This document shows, one piece after another, positions 1 through 7,770 of a stretch of DNA of 64,000 bases (position 1 is the first letter of the stretch; each line of letters begins with the position of its first letter). Under the pieces are notes generated by a model that saw only the letters and a program-made list of their open reading frames with translations, did no database searches and was not told the DNA's origin. The stretch is from Flavobacterium sp. GSB-24 (GTDB taxonomy: Bacteria > Bacteroidota > Bacteroidia > Flavobacteriales > Flavobacteriaceae). The DNA lies in assembly GCF_027924665.1 (NCBI RefSeq), contig NZ_AP027043.1, forward strand, positions 5,084,001 through 5,148,000, read 5' to 3'. A program made the translations under genes and the position numbers.

Positions 1-1
1 G

Positions 2-124
2 AACCATATAAGTGATATAAGTTTGATTTAGTTTTTGCGGTAATTTTTTTAAATTCATAAGTAAACGCTGCATCTTTGTCAAAGTTACCTCCAATTTATA
101 TTTACTTATATCACTTATATGGTT
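2..124. repeat. 21-bp perfect inverted repeat flanking 81 bp
   Basis: Bases 2-22 (starting AACCATATAAGTGATATAAG) are the exact reverse complement of 104-124. The spacer is AT-rich and has no gene. A diverged copy of the same word lies at 47921-47941, upstream of another minus-strand gene. The right arm lies just downstream of the HD gene on its own strand, so the pair could form a long stem in its 3' end, but there is no T-run typical of a terminator. Confidence 0.8.
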
Positions 125-133
125 TTAAAAAAA

Positions 134-724
134 TCATTTCTTCAAAATCCCTTTTTCTACACTATCGTTAATCAAACCTTCAGCATAATTCCACAATGAT
201 TTTGAACCATTTTTAATTACGCTTTTCTTCTCATAAACCTTGTCATACTTCACGTCAAATTCTTTCCAAGTTCCACCATTGTTAGAGGTGTTTTGCAATA
301 AAGGTTCTAGACGATCCATCGATTTTGCAAATTTAGCTTCATTGGTTTCACCAGCTTCAAATTCTTCCCAAATAGCAATAAATTCTTCAGCTTGGTTTTT
401 AGGCAGTAAACCAAAGATTCGATTAGCAGCTAATCGTTCTTCATCTGTATTTAAATGATTTTTTACGGTGTCGTACATAAAAACGTCTCCAGCATCAATT
501 TCGACAATGTCATGAATGAGAACCATTTTAACGACCTTCATAATATCAATCGGCTCATCTGAATGTTCTGCCAAAACAATTGCCATCAATGCCAAATGCC
601 AGCTGTGTTCAGCATCATTTTCGCATCGGTCGCTGTTAAATAACTTTGTTTTACGCTGAATGTATTTTACTTTATCAATTTCTTTTATAAAAGCAATTTG
701 ATCTAATAAGTCTTTTGTGTTCAT
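134..724 (-). CDS. HD-domain phosphohydrolase (YfbR/HDDC2-like)
   Basis: A 196-residue cytoplasmic HD-domain protein. The metal ligands are visible in the usual order: H40 in the AEHSWH segment, H71-D72 in LIHDIVE, and D137 in KSMDRLEP. The N-terminal pattern with R33-C34-E35-N36 before AEHSW is that of the YfbR/HDDC2 group, which includes 5'-deoxynucleotidases acting on dNMPs; nucleotide specificity here is inferred from the family. Length fits a single-domain member. The start at 724 is supported by a good promoter (796-768). It stands alone and points to the left edge of the window. Confidence 0.85.
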   Translation of the reverse strand: MNTKDLLDQIAFIKEIDKVKYIQRKTKLFNSDRCENDAEHSWHLALMAIVLAEHSDEPIDIMKVVKMVLIHDIVEIDAGDVFMYDTVKNHLNTDEERLAANRIFGLLPKNQAEEFIAIWEEFEAGETNEAKFAKSMDRLEPLLQNTSNNGGTWKEFDVKYDKVYEKKSVIKNGSKSLWNYAEGLINDSVEKGILKK

Positions 725-767
725 AGTAACTGAATATTTTTTTTCTTAAAATGACATTCGTCATATG

Positions 768-798
768 CAAAATTAGAAGTAAAAGCTTAATTGCTCAA
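768..798 (-). promoter_or_regulatory. Bacteroidota promoter for the HD gene
   Basis: On the minus strand the -7 box TAATTTTG (775-768) is preceded by TTG (798-796) at a 20-base spacing, close to the Bacteroidota consensus TTG-N19-TAnnTTTG. A small palindrome, ATGAC-N4-GTCAT (751-764), lies between it and the start codon. Confidence 0.55.
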
Positions 799-901
799 CT
801 TTAAATCACTTTATATAACCTGTATGATAAAATCAATATTATTTTTTAACAGAAATCAAATTTCTGTAACATTAGTCACCTATTTTCTGAGAAAACAGCA
901 G

Positions 902-909
902 TACATTTG
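902..909 (+). promoter_or_regulatory. -7 promoter box of the sulfur operon
   Basis: TACATTTG matches TAnnTTTG. An upstream in-frame TTG at 907 lies inside this box, which argues that translation starts at the ATG at 937 rather than at 907. The -33 element is weak. Confidence 0.5.
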
Positions 910-936
910 TATCCCACATATTTTAGATTTCATATC

Positions 937-2352
937 ATGAAAATAGAACAAATTTACACCGGATGTCTAGCACAAGGTGCTTATTATATTACTTCAGATG
1001 GCGAAGCGGCCATTATCGATCCGCTTAGAGAAATACAGCCTTACTTAGATCGTTTAGAACGTGATGCCGTAAAATTGAAATACATTTTTGAAACACATTT
1101 TCACGCCGATTTCGTTTCGGGCCACGTCGATTTAAGTAAAGAAACTGGAGCTCCAATCGTTTACGGACCAAACGCGGCTTGCGAATTTGACTGCATTTCT
1201 GCAAAAGACGGACAAGAATTTAAAATCGGAAAAGTGACTATTAAGGTATTGCACACTCCTGGGCATACTATGGAAAGCACTACTTTTTTATTGATTGATG
1301 AAAACGGAAAAGATCACGCTATTTTCTCTGGAGATACTTTATTTATTGGAGATGTCGGCCGTCCAGATTTAGCACAGAAAGCTGCTGGAATGACACAAGA
1401 TCAATTGGCTGGAATTTTATTTCATTCTTTAAGAGATAAAATTATGACTCTGGCTGATGATGTAATTGTTTATCCTGCGCATGGCGCTGGAAGTGCCTGC
1501 GGAAAAAACATGAGTAAAGAAACTGTTTCGACAATCGGGAACCAAAAAGCAACAAATTATGCTTTGCGCGCCAATATGACCGAAGCTGAATTTATTGAAG
1601 AAGTAACGGATGGATTATTACCTCCTCCTGCCTATTTCAGCATGAACGTTGCCATGAATAAGCAAGGTTACGAAAGTTTTGAATCTGTTTTAAATAACGG
1701 AATGAAAGCTATAAAAGTTGAAGAATTTGAAGCTGTTGCAGAAGAAACGGGCGCTTTAATTTTGGATACCAGAAGTGCAGCCGATTTTAGCAAAGGATTT
1801 ATTCCGCAGTCTATTAATATCGGAATTAATGGTGATTTTGCGCCGTGGGTTGGAACTTTAATTGCAAATGTAAAGCAACCTATTATATTAGTTACAGCTG
1901 ATGGAATGGAAGAAGAAACCGTAACACGTTTAAGCCGTGTAGGTTTTGACACGATTATTGGACATTTAGAAGGTGGATTTGAAGCTTGGCAAAATGCAGG
2001 TTTTGAAACAGATACCGTAAACCGAATTACAGCTGAACAGTTTGCAAACGAAGTAAATATCGAGACAGATAAAATAATCGATATTCGTAAAGAAACAGAA
2101 TACGCAGCCGAACATATTGAAGATGCTTACAGCAAACCTTTGGCTTATATTAATGACTGGGTAAAAGACATTAATCCCAATGAGCATTTTTATCTGCATT
2201 GCGCCGGCGGTTACCGCAGTATGATTGCTGCTTCTATTTTACAGGCACGCGGATTTAGAAATTTTTCTGAAGTTGAAGGCGGTTTTGGAGCCATTTCAAA
2301 AACAAATCTTCCAAAATCAGATTTTGTTTGTCAGAGTAAAGTATTAAAATAA
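937..2352 (+). CDS. CstB-like persulfide dioxygenase-rhodanese fusion
   Basis: A 471-residue cytoplasmic protein with three parts. An N-terminal metallo-beta-lactamase fold (about 1-240) carries THFHADFVSGH (53-63), H110, D133 and H182, the ligand set of ETHE1/Blh-type non-heme iron persulfide dioxygenases. A first rhodanese-like domain (about 258-360) lacks the catalytic Cys at the expected loop (TADGME). A second rhodanese domain (about 365-465) keeps it, C422 in HCAGGYRS. This order, dioxygenase / pseudo-rhodanese / rhodanese, is that of CstB, which oxidises persulfides and makes thiosulfate. The two genes downstream encode a split thiosulfate-type transporter, which supports a role in sulfide/persulfide handling. 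The ATG at 937 was chosen because the upstream TTG at 907 overlaps the -7 box. Confidence 0.85.
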   Translation: MKIEQIYTGCLAQGAYYITSDGEAAIIDPLREIQPYLDRLERDAVKLKYIFETHFHADFVSGHVDLSKETGAPIVYGPNAACEFDCISAKDGQEFKIGKVTIKVLHTPGHTMESTTFLLIDENGKDHAIFSGDTLFIGDVGRPDLAQKAAGMTQDQLAGILFHSLRDKIMTLADDVIVYPAHGAGSACGKNMSKETVSTIGNQKATNYALRANMTEAEFIEEVTDGLLPPPAYFSMNVAMNKQGYESFESVLNNGMKAIKVEEFEAVAEETGALILDTRSAADFSKGFIPQSINIGINGDFAPWVGTLIANVKQPIILVTADGMEEETVTRLSRVGFDTIIGHLEGGFEAWQNAGFETDTVNRITAEQFANEVNIETDKIIDIRKETEYAAEHIEDAYSKPLAYINDWVKDINPNEHFYLHCAGGYRSMIAASILQARGFRNFSEVEGGFGAISKTNLPKSDFVCQSKVLK

Positions 2353-2355
2353 TTT

Positions 2356-2441
2356 AAAGATGCTGAGCTACTAAGATTCTAAGGTTCTAAGATTTTCAAC
2401 CTTTAACTTAGTACCTTAGAATCTTAGCAACTTAGAACCTA
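2356..2441. repeat. Intergenic 'CTAAG/CTTAG' word repeat, self-complementary
   Basis: Strings of the word family CTAAGATTCTAAGGTTCT are followed by their reverse complements (CTTAGAATCTTAGCAACTTAGAACCT), so the 86 bases can fold on themselves. The same words recur in many other gaps of this window, including 11331-11366, 11973-12009, 22047-22088, 30313-30386, 37672-37712, 38126-38163 and 46861-47038. Confidence 0.85.
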
Positions 2442-2447
2442 AAAAAT

Positions 2448-3011
2448 ATGCTAGAAATCATCAAAGAACCATGGCCTTGGTATGTTGCAGGTCCGTTGAT
2501 TGGATTGACTGTTCCAATTTTATTAATTATCGGAAATAAATCTTTCGGGATTAGTTCTTCTCTTCGTCATATTTGCGCGGCTTGTATTCCGTCAAATATT
2601 TCATTTTTTAAGTATGACTGGAAAAAAGAAAGCTGGAATTTATTTTTTGTTTTCGGAATATTTCTTGGCGGTGTAATTGCAGCTTACTTTTTATCGAATC
2701 CGAATCCGGTGCAGATTACTCCAGAACTTTCTGAACAATTAGCAGGTTACGGAATTACAGATCACACTGGTCTAGTTCCTTCACAATTATTTTCTTGGGA
2801 GAGTTTATTAACGCTTCGCGGATTTATTATGATTGTCGTGGGCGGATTTTTAGTTGGTTTCGGAACTCGTTATGCTGGCGGATGTACGAGTGGACACGCA
2901 ATTATGGGATTATCAAACTTACAATGGCCTTCACTGGTAGCCACAATCTGTTTTATGATTGGCGGTTTTGTAATGTCCCTTTTGATTTTACCTTATATTC
3001 TTTCACTTTAA
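2448..3011 (+). CDS. YeeE/YedE (thiosulfate transporter) N-terminal-type subunit
   Basis: A 187-residue inner-membrane protein with about five hydrophobic segments. GGCTSGH (C146) near residue 144-150 is the conserved cysteine motif of YeeE/YedE (TsuA-like) sulfur transporters, and a second Cys pair sits at C43 and C46. It is half the length of a full YeeE, and the next gene supplies the other half. It is in an operon with the CstB-like gene, so uptake or export of thiosulfate or a related sulfur compound is likely (inference from family and neighbour). Confidence 0.85.
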   Translation: MLEIIKEPWPWYVAGPLIGLTVPILLIIGNKSFGISSSLRHICAACIPSNISFFKYDWKKESWNLFFVFGIFLGGVIAAYFLSNPNPVQITPELSEQLAGYGITDHTGLVPSQLFSWESLLTLRGFIMIVVGGFLVGFGTRYAGGCTSGHAIMGLSNLQWPSLVATICFMIGGFVMSLLILPYILSL

Positions 3012-3021
3012 AATTTCAAAA

Positions 3022-3501
3022 ATGAATAATTTAGAAAATAAAAATATGGATAGCGAAGGAATCAACGCAAGTCAGAAAAAAGAAAGCAGTCTATCAAACC
3101 TTAAATATTTAATCGTCGGAATCTTTTTCGGGATTGTATTTGTAAAAGCAGAGATTATCAGCTGGTTTCGTATTCAGGAAATGTTTCATCTGCAGTCTTT
3201 CTTTATGTATGGCGTAATTGGAAGCGCGGTTGCAGTAGGCGTTGTTTCTGTTTTCATCATTAAAAAATTCAATATCAAAACGCTTCAAGGCGAAAAAATC
3301 GAGATTCAGCCTAAAACTTTCAACAAAGGACAAATCTACGGCGGACTTATGTTCGGTTTTGGATGGGCGATTACTGGCGCTTGCCCAGGTCCGCTTTTCG
3401 CGCAGATTGGAACTGGCGCAACTGTAATCATCGTTACTTTATTAAGTGCTATTGCAGGAACTTGGTTTTATGGTTTGATTAAAGATAAACTTCCACATTA
3501 A
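3022..3501 (+). CDS. YeeE/YedE-like second subunit (DUF6691-type)
   Basis: A 159-residue membrane protein, 10 bases after the preceding gene. The motif GWAITGACPGP around C121 is the second conserved Cys motif of YeeE proteins. Four hydrophobic segments are seen (about 27-45, 60-81, 106-124, 130-152) after a polar 25-residue N-terminus. Together with the previous gene it should form a two-chain equivalent of full-length YeeE. Followed by a strong hairpin that closes the operon. Confidence 0.8.
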   Translation: MNNLENKNMDSEGINASQKKESSLSNLKYLIVGIFFGIVFVKAEIISWFRIQEMFHLQSFFMYGVIGSAVAVGVVSVFIIKKFNIKTLQGEKIEIQPKTFNKGQIYGGLMFGFGWAITGACPGPLFAQIGTGATVIIVTLLSAIAGTWFYGLIKDKLPH

Positions 3502-3556
3502 GATTTTGTTTTTTCTTGTTTCAGATTTCAAATTTCAAGTTAACTTAACATAACAC

Positions 3557-3589
3557 AAACCCGACAGGTTTTAAAAACCTGTCGGGTTT
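3557..3589. terminator. Strong palindrome ending the sulfur operon
   Basis: Two 16-base arms (3557-3572 and 3574-3589) built on CCGACAGGTTTT / AAAACCTGTCGG. The flanking A and T runs would let it act in either direction. Related words (ACAGGTTT, AAACCTGT) occur at about 16222-16245, so it may also be a dispersed repeat used as a terminator. Confidence 0.65.
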
Positions 3590-3608
3590 ATTCTTTAAGA
3601 AAAGATTC

Positions 3609-3780
3609 ATTCCGTAGGAATGTCTCGTTGGCAGAAAATTAAATGTGATTGCCATTACACGTTCCATAGGAACGTTTGATACATTATTTCAAATGCATTA
3701 TTTTCATAAATCATGTGTCCCTACAGGACACAATGCAAACCATATTATCATTTGTTACCGACGAAATATTCCTACGGAAT
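3609..3780. repeat. Cluster of small TCC-n-GGA palindromes
   Basis: Four short palindromes of one pattern fall within 172 bases: ATTCC-GTA-GGAAT (3609-3621), ACGTTCC-ATA-GGAACGT (about 3659-3675), TGTGTCC-CTACA-GGACACA (3714-3732) and ATTCC-TAC-GGAAT (3768-3780). No ORF is convincing here. The whole gap 3502-3995 (494 bases) contains only repeats and the glpD promoter. Confidence 0.7.
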
Positions 3781-3837
3781 AAAAAGATTCGTTTCTTCAT
3801 AGAACTTCACATTTCGTTATAGCTTTCACTATCACAC

Positions 3838-3906
3838 GAAACTTGAAACTTGAAACTTGAAAACCTGAAACCTGAAATTTAAAACTTGAAACTTGAAACC
3901 CGAAAC
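3838..3906. repeat. Tandem 'GAAACTTGA' word repeat
   Basis: About seven imperfect copies of GAAACTTGA / GAAACCTGA in direct tandem, just upstream of the glpD promoter. A shorter run of the same words is at about 10782-10800, after trpE. Confidence 0.8.
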
Positions 3907-3955
3907 AAATAAAAACCAAAAAACTTTTCTTCATCGATTATTAATTTCATTTCGT

Positions 3956-3963
3956 TAAGTTTG
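3956..3963 (+). promoter_or_regulatory. -7 promoter box of glpD
   Basis: TAAGTTTG fits TAnnTTTG and lies 32 bases before the glpD ATG. No clear -33 TTG at the ideal distance. Confidence 0.4.
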
Positions 3964-3995
3964 CTTTCGAACAACATTTCCTAGAAAATAAAAAC

Positions 3996-5573
3996 ATGAA
4001 TCGTTCCGAACAGTTATCTCAATTACAAAATACACAAAAATGGGACGTAATCATAATTGGCGGTGGAGCTAGCGGTTTAGGAACTGCTATTGATGCTGCC
4101 AGCCGAGGTTATAAAACAATTTTATTAGAAGCTGTAGATTTTGCAAAAGGAACTTCAAGCAGAAGTACAAAACTGGTTCATGGCGGCGTGCGTTATTTGG
4201 AACAGGGAAATATTCATTTGGTAAGAGAAGCTTTAAAGGAAAGAGGTTTAATGCTTCAAAATGCCAATCATTTGGTTAAAAATCAATCTTTTGTTATTCC
4301 AAATTACCATTGGTTTGGCGGATATTTTTACACTTTCGGATTAAAAATTTACGATTTATTATCGGGGCGCCTGAGTTTAGGAGGTTCTAAATATCTTTCG
4401 AAAAAGAAAACAATTGAATTGCTTCCAAACGTCGAAGAAATCGGATTGAAAAATGGTGTTATTTATCACGATGGTCAATTTGATGATTCTCGTCTAGCAG
4501 TTAACATGGCTCAGACTGCTGTGGAGAATGGAGCCTGCGTTTTAAATTATGTAAAAGTTTTCAATTTACTAAAGGACGATAAAAATCAAATAATTGGTGT
4601 TCAGGCTCAAGATCTAGAAACCGGAATTAAATATAGTCTAAAAGGTGCTGCCATTATAAACGCAACTGGAGTTTTTACAAACGCTATCATGAAACTCAAT
4701 GATACAGTTTACAAAAAATATATTGTTCCAAGTCAGGGAATCCATTTAGTATTTGATAAATCTTTCTTGCCAGGTGAAAATGCCTTAATGATTCCGAAAA
4801 CAAAAGATGGACGAGTTTTGTTTGCTGTTCCGTGGCACAATCATGTTGTGGTGGGAACGACGGATACTTTAATAAAAAAACAAAGTTTAGAACCAATTGC
4901 TTTAGAAACTGAAATTCAATTTGTTTTAGAAACAGCACAACGATTCTTAGCCAAAAAACCAACACGAACAGATGTATTATCGGTTTTTGCAGGTTTGCGC
5001 CCGTTGGCCGCCCCAAAAGAAGAAGGAAAAAGTACCAAAGAAGTTTCTAGAAGCCATAAAATAATTGTTTCTGAAACTGGGCTTATTACCATTACTGGAG
5101 GAAAATGGACAACTTACAGAAAAATTGCCGAAGACCTAATAGACAAAGCTATTAAAACGGGAAAATTAACAAAAAAGGAATGCGTTACTGAGCATCTTTC
5201 TATTCACGGAAATAAACCTACAACGTCTCTCGATAGAGAAAATCACCTTTATATATATGGTTCTGATATTCCAAAAATACTCGAATTACAAGAAAACGAG
5301 CTGGAGTTAAAAGAAAAACTGCATCCTGATTACGAATTTACAATGGCAGAAGTCGTTTGGGCGATTCGCTATGAAATGGCAAGAACTACTGATGATATAT
5401 TGGCAAGACGAGTACGATTATTATTCTTAGATGCCAGAGCTGCAATTGAAGTTGCAGAAAAAACGGCAAGAATAATTGCCAAAGAACTTGGTCATGATGA
5501 AGCTTGGATAAGTACAGAAATTGTCAATTTCAAACAAATTGCAAAAGGTTTTCTTTTGTCTGAATTCCAATAA
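3996..5573 (+). CDS. glpD: Aerobic glycerol-3-phosphate dehydrogenase
   Basis: A 525-residue FAD-dependent membrane-associated enzyme that oxidises sn-glycerol 3-phosphate to dihydroxyacetone phosphate and passes electrons to quinone. The N-terminal dinucleotide-binding motif is IIGGGASGLG (20-29), followed by the family signature GTSSRSTKLVHGGVRYL (residues about 51-67). Full length for the GlpD family, with the C-terminal helical DAO_C-type domain present. No glpK or glpF is adjacent, so it is transcribed alone from the box at 3956-3963. Confidence 0.93.
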   Translation: MNRSEQLSQLQNTQKWDVIIIGGGASGLGTAIDAASRGYKTILLEAVDFAKGTSSRSTKLVHGGVRYLEQGNIHLVREALKERGLMLQNANHLVKNQSFVIPNYHWFGGYFYTFGLKIYDLLSGRLSLGGSKYLSKKKTIELLPNVEEIGLKNGVIYHDGQFDDSRLAVNMAQTAVENGACVLNYVKVFNLLKDDKNQIIGVQAQDLETGIKYSLKGAAIINATGVFTNAIMKLNDTVYKKYIVPSQGIHLVFDKSFLPGENALMIPKTKDGRVLFAVPWHNHVVVGTTDTLIKKQSLEPIALETEIQFVLETAQRFLAKKPTRTDVLSVFAGLRPLAAPKEEGKSTKEVSRSHKIIVSETGLITITGGKWTTYRKIAEDLIDKAIKTGKLTKKECVTEHLSIHGNKPTTSLDRENHLYIYGSDIPKILELQENELELKEKLHPDYEFTMAEVVWAIRYEMARTTDDILARRVRLLFLDARAAIEVAEKTARIIAKELGHDEAWISTEIVNFKQIAKGFLLSEFQ

Positions 5574-5801
5574 ATCGTAAACTCTGATGAATTTGAAAAT
5601 CTGCTTGCTTAAAAACTATCTTACAAAAGATTATTTGATGTTTTTTCGAGCCATAATTACTTTTTGATTTTAAAAAATCATTAAACAACATCATATCAAT
5701 AGTTTACACTAAAAAATTATAATACTTTTATTCTCTGAAAATTATACAATACGTTCTTCGAAAACCGCATTTAAACACATTAACAAAAAATTAACACAAC
5801 A

Positions 5802-5846
5802 TTTGTATATACAACTATTAAAATTTCTACATTTGTATATACAAAT
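5802..5846 (+). promoter_or_regulatory. marR promoter with two palindromic operators over its -33 and -7 boxes
   Basis: TTGTATATACAA occurs twice (5803-5814 and 5833-5844), centres 30 bases apart, about three helical turns. The downstream copy extends to a perfect 16-base palindrome (5831-5846). The first copy contains the -33 TTTG (5802-5805). The second overlaps the -7 box TACATTTG (5828-5835). The arrangement predicts autorepression by the MarR protein encoded 16 bases downstream. Confidence 0.75.
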
Positions 5847-5861
5847 TATACACTTACGACT

Positions 5862-6320
5862 ATGACAATTGAAGAGGTTATTAAGAGTACGGTTAAGATG
5901 GATAATGCGAAAAAAGTTATTCTGAATATCATGTACACGCAGAATGTGATTCAGGATCATTTCAACGAGTTAATTAAACCGTATGATTTATCTGGAGAAC
6001 AATATAATGTGTTACGTATATTAAGAGGGCAAAAAGGAAAACCTGCCAATATGTGCGTAATACAAGAGCGAATGCTTGCTAAAACAAGCAACACAACACG
6101 GCTGGTAGACAAATTATTATTGAAAGAGTTTGTAACTAGAAATGTTTGTCCAGATAATCGAAGAAAAATTGAAGTTTTGATTACTCAAAAAGGATTAGAT
6201 GTTTTAAAAGAATTAGATCCGAAGGTAGACGAACATGAGAAAACGTTTGCTGACAATTTAAAGCCAGAAGAATTAACTTTCTTAAATCAATTATTAGAAA
6301 AATACAGAACCAATAAATAA
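5862..6320 (+). CDS. MarR-family transcriptional regulator
   Basis: A 152-residue winged-helix regulator. The central part (about 40-110) shows the MarR helix-turn-helix and wing: GEQYNVLRILRG, then AKTSNTTRLVDKLLLKEFVTR, then the wing PDNRRKIEVLIT. MarR dimers bind short palindromes, and two copies of TTGTATATACAA lie over its own promoter. It begins an operon with a nitroreductase (9 bases on) and a YceI protein, a set often seen together in Flavobacteriia, so it probably controls a redox or xenobiotic response. The ligand is unknown. Confidence 0.9.
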   Translation: MTIEEVIKSTVKMDNAKKVILNIMYTQNVIQDHFNELIKPYDLSGEQYNVLRILRGQKGKPANMCVIQERMLAKTSNTTRLVDKLLLKEFVTRNVCPDNRRKIEVLITQKGLDVLKELDPKVDEHEKTFADNLKPEELTFLNQLLEKYRTNK

Positions 6321-6329
6321 ATTAATACT

Positions 6330-6962
6330 ATGAGCAATTTCTTAGAAAATCAAAATTGGCGTTATGCAACAAAACAATTTGATGCTTCAAAAAAAATATC
6401 ATCTGATGATTTAAACACCCTGAAAGAAGCAGTTAGATTAAGCGCTTCTTCTTACGGATTACAACCTTACAAAGTAATTATCGTTGAAAATCCAGAATTA
6501 AGAGAGCAATTAAAAGGCGCAGCTTACGGGCAGGCACAAATTACTGATGCTTCTCACCTATTTATTTTTGCTAACGATTTAAACCTTGATGCAGCTTCTG
6601 TTGACAAATACATCAACACTATCAGCGAAACAAGAGGTGTTCCTGCAGATGCATTAGGAGGATTCAGCGATATGATGAAAGGTGTAATCTCAAATTTACC
6701 TGTAGAAGCAAAACATATTTGGACGGCAAAACAAACGTATTTAGCTTTAGGAAACTTATTAAATGCTGCTGCTGAATTAAAAATTGATGCTACTCCAATG
6801 GAAGGTTTCAATGCTGCTAAATTCAACGAAATTTTAGGTTTCGATAAATTAGGTTTAAACGCTTCTGTAATTGCAACTGTAGGTTACAGACATGAAGAAG
6901 ACAATACACAGCACTTTAAAAAAGTTAGAAAATCTCACGAAGAATTATTTATCACACTATAA
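6330..6962 (+). CDS. NAD(P)H-dependent nitroreductase-family oxidoreductase
   Basis: A 210-residue FMN-dependent protein of the NfsB-like nitroreductase family. The N-terminus RYATKQFDASKKIS and the following RLSASSYGLQPYKVIIV match the FMN-binding start of the family, and the C-terminal part has the conserved PMEGF...LG segment. It likely reduces quinones, nitroaromatics or enones; the physiological substrate cannot be read from sequence. Second gene of the MarR operon. Confidence 0.88.
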   Translation: MSNFLENQNWRYATKQFDASKKISSDDLNTLKEAVRLSASSYGLQPYKVIIVENPELREQLKGAAYGQAQITDASHLFIFANDLNLDAASVDKYINTISETRGVPADALGGFSDMMKGVISNLPVEAKHIWTAKQTYLALGNLLNAAAELKIDATPMEGFNAAKFNEILGFDKLGLNASVIATVGYRHEEDNTQHFKKVRKSHEELFITL

Positions 6963-7001
6963 TTATTTATTAATCAAATTCAAATTTTAATTTTAAAAAA
7001 C

Positions 7002-7568
7002 ATGAAAAATTTAAAAACTATTGCAATAGCATTATTCGTAGCAGCAGCTGGTATTTCAGTAAACGCTCAAACTAAAAAAATCGACGTAAAAGCGTCTACT
7101 ATTAAATGGGTAGGTAAAAAAGTAACTGGAGAGCACTCTGGAACTGTAAACTTCAAAGATGGAGCTGTAGTTTTCAAAGGAAAAAAATTAGTTGGTGGTA
7201 GTTTTACTGTTGACATGACTTCATTAACTTCAACAGATTTAACTGGAGAATACCAAGGAAAATTAAACGGCCACTTAAAAGCTGATGATTTCTTCGGAAC
7301 TGAAAAATTCCCAACTTCAAAATTAGTTTTCAAAACTATTGGTGCTAAATCTACTGACGTTTACACTGTAACTGCAGATTTAACTATCAAAGGAATTACT
7401 AAACCAGTAACTTTTGATATTACTGTAAAAGGAAACACTGCTACAACTGCTTTCAAAGTTGACAGAACTAAATACGATATTAAATACGGATCAGGTAGCT
7501 TCTTCGAAGGTTTAGGAGACAAAACTATAAATGACGAATTTGAATTGACTGTAGCTTTAAAATTCTAA
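7002..7568 (+). CDS. YceI-family periplasmic lipid-binding protein
   Basis: A 188-residue exported protein. The signal peptide (about 1-22, cut after VNAQ) is followed by the YceI beta-barrel: STIKWVGKKVTGEHSGTV, then FTVDMTSLTSTD, then FDITVKGN and the final FELTVALKF. YceI proteins bind isoprenoid chains in a lipocalin-like barrel. Third gene of the MarR operon and closed by a strong terminator. Role inferred: periplasmic carrier of polyisoprenoid or quinone-like lipids, consistent with the neighbouring oxidoreductase. Confidence 0.9.
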   Translation: MKNLKTIAIALFVAAAGISVNAQTKKIDVKASTIKWVGKKVTGEHSGTVNFKDGAVVFKGKKLVGGSFTVDMTSLTSTDLTGEYQGKLNGHLKADDFFGTEKFPTSKLVFKTIGAKSTDVYTVTADLTIKGITKPVTFDITVKGNTATTAFKVDRTKYDIKYGSGSFFEGLGDKTINDEFELTVALKF

Positions 7569-7601
7569 TATTTTAAAACTTACTAATTCAAAAATTGTAA
7601 T

Positions 7602-7639
7602 AAACCCCAGCAGTTTGATACTGCTGGGGTTTATTTTTT
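7602..7639 (+). terminator. Rho-independent terminator of the marR operon
   Basis: Perfect 12-base arms AAACCCCAGCAG / CTGCTGGGGTTT (7602-7613, 7621-7632) with a 7-base loop and a following T-run. Confidence 0.9.
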
Positions 7640-7699
7640 CTTTTCAAAATCTTAACGTTCTTAATGGTATAATAACGCTTTCGTAATAAGTATCAGGAC

Positions 7700-7727
7700 T
7701 TTGATTAACATTTGGCTTCTAATTTTG
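7700..7727 (+). promoter_or_regulatory. Promoter for the exported beta-helix gene
   Basis: TTTG (7700-7703) and TAATTTTG (7720-7727) with a 16-base spacer, slightly shorter than the consensus 19. Confidence 0.45.
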
Positions 7728-7770
7728 GGGAAATTAAAAAAATCAACAACTAGAAATTTAAATCATAGTT

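Noticed and set aside
907..936. TTG start ten codons upstream for the CstB-like gene
   Set aside because: The TTG is part of the -7 box TACATTTG. The conserved metallo-beta-lactamase N-terminus begins at ATG 937.
3557..3906. CRISPR array
   Set aside because: The repeats are short palindromes or tandem words without regular unique spacers, and no cas gene is present.
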